DNA of 64,000 bases from JBCBKL01 sp963922565. GTDB lineage: Bacteria > Pseudomonadota > Alphaproteobacteria > Rhodobacterales > Rhodobacteraceae. Under the pieces are notes generated by a model that was not told where the DNA came from, did no database searches, and saw only the letters and a program-made list of their open reading frames with translations. The translations under genes were made by a program, and so were the position numbers. The DNA is taken from contig CAWUIQ010000017.1 in the NCBI GenBank assembly GCA_963922565.1, forward strand, positions 1 to 64,000. The letters run 5' to 3'. Below are positions 60,400 to 64,000 of this stretch, piece by piece. Positions within the stretch are counted from its first letter, which is position 1. Each line of letters starts with the position of its first letter.

Positions 60400-62073
60400 A
60401 TGGCAGATGCAGCCATTCACGGGCACGAGCACGAAGACACGCGGGGTTTCTTCACCCGCTGGTTCATGTCCACCAACCACAAAGATATCGGTATTCTTTA
60501 CCTGATCACATCCGCCTTTGTCGGTTTCGTGTCGGTCGCGTTCACCGTTTACATGCGGATGGAACTTATGGATCCGGGCGTTCAGTACATGTGCCTGGAA
60601 GGCGCGCGGATGACCGCTGCCGCTCCGGGTGAATGTACGCCGAACGGGCACCTCTGGAATGTTCTGATCACGGGTCACGGCATCCTGATGATGTTCTTCG
60701 TGGTGATTCCGGCACTCTTCGGGGGGTTCGGTAACTACTTCATGCCCCTGCAGATCGGTGCGCCGGACATGGCGTTCCCACGCATGAACAATCTGTCATT
60801 CTGGCTCTATGTCGCCGGTACGTCCCTGGCGATCTGCTCGGTCATATCTCCCGGTGGTAACGGCCAGCTGGGCTCGGGCGTGGGCTGGGTGCTCTATCCA
60901 CCGCTTTCGGTAAACGAAGGCGGGATGTCGATGGATCTGGCCATTTTCGCCGTGCACGTATCGGGTGCGTCGTCGATCCTGGGTGCAATCAACATGATCA
61001 CGACCTTCCTGAACATGCGTGCCCCGGGCATGACGCTCTTCAAGGTGCCGCTCTTCTCATGGTCGATTTTTGTCACGAGCTGGCTGATCCTGCTGTCGCT
61101 GCCGGTTCTTGCAGGCGCGATCACCATGCTGCTGATGGACCGGAACTTCGGCTTCACCTTCTTTGATCCGGCCGGTGGCGGTGATCCGGTGCTGTATCAG
61201 CACATCCTCTGGTTCTTCGGGCACCCCGAGGTCTACATCATCATCCTGCCGGGCTTTGGCCTCATCAGCCATGTGATCGCCACGTTCAGCCGCAAGCCTG
61301 TCTTCGGCTACCTGCCGATGGTCTGGGCGCTGATCGCGATTGGCGCTCTGGGCTTTGTCGTGTGGGCGCACCACATGTACACGGTCGGCATGTCGCTGAA
61401 CCAGCAGGCTTACTTCATGCTGGCAACGATGGTCATCGCGGTCCCGACGGGGGTCAAGATCTTCTCGTGGATCGCGACGATGTGGGGCGGCTCGGTCGAA
61501 TTCAAGACACCGATGCTCTGGGCCTTCGGGTTCCTGTTCCTCTTCACTGTCGGCGGTGTGACGGGGATCGTGCTCAGCCAGGCGGCGGTCGACCGGTACT
61601 ACCACGACACCTACTACGTGGTGGCGCACTTCCACTATGTGATGTCGCTCGGCGCGGTGTTCTGCATCTTCGCGGGTATCTACTTCTACCTGCCCAAGAT
61701 GACGGGCCGTATGTATCCTGAATGGGCGGGCAAGCTGCACTTCTGGACCATGTTCATCGGTGCAAACATCACATTCTTCCCGCAGCACTTCCTGGGGCGG
61801 CAGGGCATGCCACGGCGCTACATCGACTATCCCGAGGCTTATGCGCTCTGGAATGCGGTGTCGTCATGGGGTGCATTCCTGTCCTTCGCGTCGTTCATCT
61901 TCTTCTTCGGTGTGATCTGGTACACGCTGCGCTCCGGCGCCCGCGTGACGGAAAACAACCCGTGGAACGAATACGCGGATACGCTGGAATGGACGCTGCC
62001 GTCGCCCCCACCTGAGCATACGTTCGAAATCCTGCCCAAGCAGGAAGAGTGGGACAACAAGCACGCGCACTAA
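60400..62073 (+). CDS. ctaD: Cytochrome c oxidase subunit I (aa3 type)
   Basis: 557 aa heme-copper oxidase core with 12 helices. WFMSTNHKDIGILY, HGILMMFFVVIPALFGGFGNYFMP, the copper His in WFFGHPEVYIIILPGFG (His-Tyr pair), WAHHMYTVGMS and the heme ligands in HDTYYVVAHFHYVMSLGA are present. It reduces O2 to water and pumps protons. GGAGG precedes the ATG. It is followed by a strong terminator. Confidence 0.97.
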   Translation: MADAAIHGHEHEDTRGFFTRWFMSTNHKDIGILYLITSAFVGFVSVAFTVYMRMELMDPGVQYMCLEGARMTAAAPGECTPNGHLWNVLITGHGILMMFFVVIPALFGGFGNYFMPLQIGAPDMAFPRMNNLSFWLYVAGTSLAICSVISPGGNGQLGSGVGWVLYPPLSVNEGGMSMDLAIFAVHVSGASSILGAINMITTFLNMRAPGMTLFKVPLFSWSIFVTSWLILLSLPVLAGAITMLLMDRNFGFTFFDPAGGGDPVLYQHILWFFGHPEVYIIILPGFGLISHVIATFSRKPVFGYLPMVWALIAIGALGFVVWAHHMYTVGMSLNQQAYFMLATMVIAVPTGVKIFSWIATMWGGSVEFKTPMLWAFGFLFLFTVGGVTGIVLSQAAVDRYYHDTYYVVAHFHYVMSLGAVFCIFAGIYFYLPKMTGRMYPEWAGKLHFWTMFIGANITFFPQHFLGRQGMPRRYIDYPEAYALWNAVSSWGAFLSFASFIFFFGVIWYTLRSGARVTENNPWNEYADTLEWTLPSPPPEHTFEILPKQEEWDNKHAH

Positions 62074-62092
62074 GCGGCTTGAAGAAATGTCA

Positions 62093-62124
62093 AAAGGCCC
62101 CGGCGGAGACCGGGGCCTTTTTTT
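62093..62124 (+). terminator. Rho-independent terminator of ctaD
   Basis: AAAGGCCCCGG (62093-62103) pairs perfectly with CCGGGGCCTTT (62110-62120) over an 11-bp stem with a 6-nt loop, followed by TTTT. It lies 19 bp after ctaD. Confidence 0.93.
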
Positions 62125-62165
62125 GTTTCAGGGGTAAAGGCCAGCAACGCGCGAAACCTTGGGTC

Positions 62166-62215
62166 GGCGGGCGGCTCTGTTTGACCCGGCACGGGTCAAA
62201 CAGAGCCGTCCCGCC
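62166..62215. repeat. Long perfect palindrome between ctaD and the YHS-domain gene
   Basis: A 17-bp stem (62172-62188 with 62192-62208, loop GCA) is extended by GGCGGG/CCCGCC (62166-62171 and 62210-62215) after one unpaired T. It lacks a T-run and is separate from the ctaD terminator. It may end the minus-strand gene, or be a dispersed repeat. Confidence 0.75.
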
Positions 62216-62224
62216 GCCCAAACA

Positions 62225-62683
62225 TCAATCCAGAACAGAAGGCCAGTTCGCGTCCGCCGCCGCGATCCGCCCGGGAATATCCCGTTCCCACCGGCGCTGG
62301 ATCCGCTTCGAGAAGTTCAGATAAAGCTTACCGTCCACGATCTTCCACGCCTCGGGCACGGTCGAGGCCGTGTAACCGTTGCTGACAGCCCATGAGCAAT
62401 AGCCCCCATATTGCGGCGCATAGACTTGGGGATCTGCGGCAAAGGCTGCGCGGTTGGCCTCGCTCGTGAACCGCCACGTCGCTCCATTCCAGTCATGGGT
62501 GATCGCCGGATCACCAGCTACCGGCCGGCCTTCGGAGAAATAGGCAACGACATCCGTACCATCCACCGCAACGCCGCCTTCGGCATAGACCGGTGGCGTG
62601 GCCGCCCGGCCCTTCAGCGGCAACAGTGCCGCAACCGGGGCGGCACCAACGAGCATCAAAAGAGCGCGCCTTGAATGTTTCAT
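62225..62683 (-). CDS. Exported YHS-domain protein
   Basis: 152 aa. The signal peptide MKHSRRALLMLVGAAPVAAL has a twin-Arg-like start. The domain has TDVVAYFSEGRPVAGDPAI, TWRFTSEANRAAFAADPQVYAPQYGGYCSWAVSNG, a YHS-type metal-binding region with Cys. Homologues are annotated YHS-domain proteins, possibly binding copper or heme. GGAGGA lies just before the chosen ATG. Confidence 0.85.
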   Translation of the reverse strand: MKHSRRALLMLVGAAPVAALLPLKGRAATPPVYAEGGVAVDGTDVVAYFSEGRPVAGDPAITHDWNGATWRFTSEANRAAFAADPQVYAPQYGGYCSWAVSNGYTASTVPEAWKIVDGKLYLNFSKRIQRRWERDIPGRIAAADANWPSVLD

Positions 62684-62883
62684 GATAACAATCCTCCGAA
62701 AATGCATCGCGTTTAGGGAAACATCGGACATCAGGATGCCTGCCTCCAGCCCTCTCACGGGCATGTGAAGCCTCGCTATCCGCCGTGCATCAATAGTCCG
62801 GATAGGACGACGCACAGGCTCGGAATAGACAGACGGCACAGCGGCACCCAGAATAGGGCGAACCGGGCTGCGACGGATACAGG

Positions 62884-64000
62884 ATGCAACAAAAGGCCGA
62901 TCTGGGGATCGAACCCATCACCAACTGGCTGATCACGCAGGGGATCGAGGGCACTGGCCAGGCCGATACTCTTGATGGGTACTGCACTCGCATCCTCGCC
63001 GCCGGCATCCCGATCATGCGGGTCCATGTCTCCCAGCGGGCCTATCACCCGGAATTCGGCAGCATCAGCTTCGACTGGAACAAGGACGCAGGGGTCGGCA
63101 CGGTGCATCTTGCCCATGTCGCCACCCCGCGCGAGGGATGGGTCCAAAGCCCGCTCTATTTCCTGCTCGCGTCGAACGAGACCGAGTTGCGCGAACCACT
63201 CAGGTCAAGCAACCAGCCGCATCGGTTTCCCTTTCTCGACGAATTGCGGGATCGGGGCGGCACCGACTATTTCGCGGCCAAGATGCGCTTTGACAAACTG
63301 GCCAACACCATGGCTATCGATCCCAATGACACGCCCGAGGGGCTGGTGATCTCGTGGGTCAGCGACGCGCCCGAGGGATTTTCAGAGGCGCATGTCGAAA
63401 CCTTGCGCGCCTTGCTGCCCGCCCTTGGGCTCGCACTCAAGGCGGCGTCGAACCGACAAATGGCCAACGATGTCGCCGCCACCTATCTGGGTGCCGATGC
63501 GGGACAACGGGTGCTCTCGGGTGAGATCGAGCGCGGTTCCTTCGAAACGATCAGTGCGGTGATCTGGTACTTCGATCTACGGAGTTTCACGCGGATATCC
63601 GAAGAGACCGACGGACCGGAAACGATCGCCATGCTCAACGCCTATTTCGGCCAGGTGGTCGAAATCGTCGAGAACCGGGGCGGCAACGTGCTCAAGTTCA
63701 TGGGCGACGGGTTGCTCGCCATCTTCCGCGATGAGGGCGGGCGCAACGCCGCGGACGAGGCCATTGCCGCAGCAAACGAACTGCGCACCGCGCTCACGTG
63801 GCTCAACCAGGAACGCCGCGCGGACGATCAGGTTGTGACCGAGTACAGCCTCGCCCTGCACGCCGGTGATCTGTCTTATGGCAATATCGGCGGCAAGGCG
63901 CGGCTTGACTTCACCGTCATTGGCCCAGCCGTGAACCAGACCGCCCGTATCCTCGACTTCTGTTCGCAGCTTGGCCGCCCCCTGATCCTGTCCGAACAGA
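62884..64000 (+). CDS. Class III adenylate/guanylate cyclase (partial, runs off right edge)
   Basis: At least 372 aa, continuing beyond the window. The N-terminal region (MQQKADLGIEPITNWLITQG) resembles a regulatory domain of about 200 residues. The cyclase domain starts AVIWYFDLRSFTRISEE and shows GGNVLKFMGDGLLAIFRDE, metal Asp and transition-state residues (LDFTVIGPAVNQTARIL). The small CHD-type domain suggests cAMP production. The C-terminus is outside the window. It is divergent from the YHS gene. Confidence 0.85.
   Translation, partial: MQQKADLGIEPITNWLITQGIEGTGQADTLDGYCTRILAAGIPIMRVHVSQRAYHPEFGSISFDWNKDAGVGTVHLAHVATPREGWVQSPLYFLLASNETELREPLRSSNQPHRFPFLDELRDRGGTDYFAAKMRFDKLANTMAIDPNDTPEGLVISWVSDAPEGFSEAHVETLRALLPALGLALKAASNRQMANDVAATYLGADAGQRVLSGEIERGSFETISAVIWYFDLRSFTRISEETDGPETIAMLNAYFGQVVEIVENRGGNVLKFMGDGLLAIFRDEGGRNAADEAIAAANELRTALTWLNQERRADDQVVTEYSLALHAGDLSYGNIGGKARLDFTVIGPAVNQTARILDFCSQLGRPLILSEQ

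Noticed and set aside
1..64000. CRISPR array or tandem spacers
   Set aside because: No regularly spaced direct repeats were found anywhere in the window.

Overview
The window is high-GC chromosomal DNA of a member of the Rhodobacteraceae (Roseobacter group, Alphaproteobacteria). The evidence is the gene content: a nuo cluster with small extra frames between its subunits, a leucine/isovalerate (liu) cluster with embedded glutathione transferases, an aa3-type ctaD, the holB-tatD-PhnP-like block and Roseobacter-type ABC/LysR modules. No phage, plasmid origin, CRISPR array or intact insertion sequence was seen.

Layout. 1-4.8 kb: left part of the complex I operon (nuoA-B-C-x-x-D-x-E-x, minus strand), with four small accessory frames, three of them in stop/start overlap with their neighbours. 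5.2-16.4 kb: liu operon(s) for leucine/isovalerate breakdown (liuA/ivd, an acyl-CoA synthetase, MCC beta and alpha, two GSTs, HMG-CoA lyase, methylglutaconyl-CoA hydratase). It is interrupted by a divergent ompW preceded by an FNR-type box. 16.4-16.6 kb: a striking nested palindromic element. 16.7-25.9 kb: housekeeping block (aminotransferase, gph, glmU-glmS, flavin-oxidase-like protein, AlkD-like protein, holB, tatD, MBL hydrolase). 26-30.4 kb: AEC transporter, BrkB-like protein, then a LysR gene divergent from a PhyH-type oxygenase and an HD-domain protein that together resemble the PhnY/PhnZ phosphonate cascade.

30.7-35.7 kb: a compact RiPP cluster. A 69-aa Cys/Ser-rich precursor is followed by a stem-loop, then an RRE/zinc-type partner protein, a YcaO cyclodehydratase, a SagB-like FMN dehydrogenase, an isoaspartyl-methyltransferase-like protein with an extra C-terminal domain, and an OsmC protein. 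Most junctions are ATGA/GTGA overlaps. This is the best candidate for an undescribed system: an azol(in)e peptide whose two Asp-Gly-like sites may also be acted on by the methyltransferase.

35.7-40.9 kb: secreted proteins, a cupin, a patatin flanked by two tiny overlapping frames, an MFS exporter, and an AhpD-like/TetR divergent pair with tandem operators. 41-47.4 kb: LysR-controlled polyamine-type ABC importer with an aldehyde dehydrogenase. 47.7-56.3 kb: SMP-30 lactonase, a large class III cyclase/AAA/TPR protein, and a four-gene patatin, catalase-like, unknown and DyP-peroxidase operon. 56.6-64 kb: tRNA-Leu(GAG), a peptidoglycan-binding-domain protein, FrnE-like DsbA, lipB, a small secreted protein, ctaD, a YHS-domain protein and a truncated adenylate cyclase running off the right edge.

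Gene calls rest on reading translated sequence and motifs by eye. Family names are from recognition and no database search was run.
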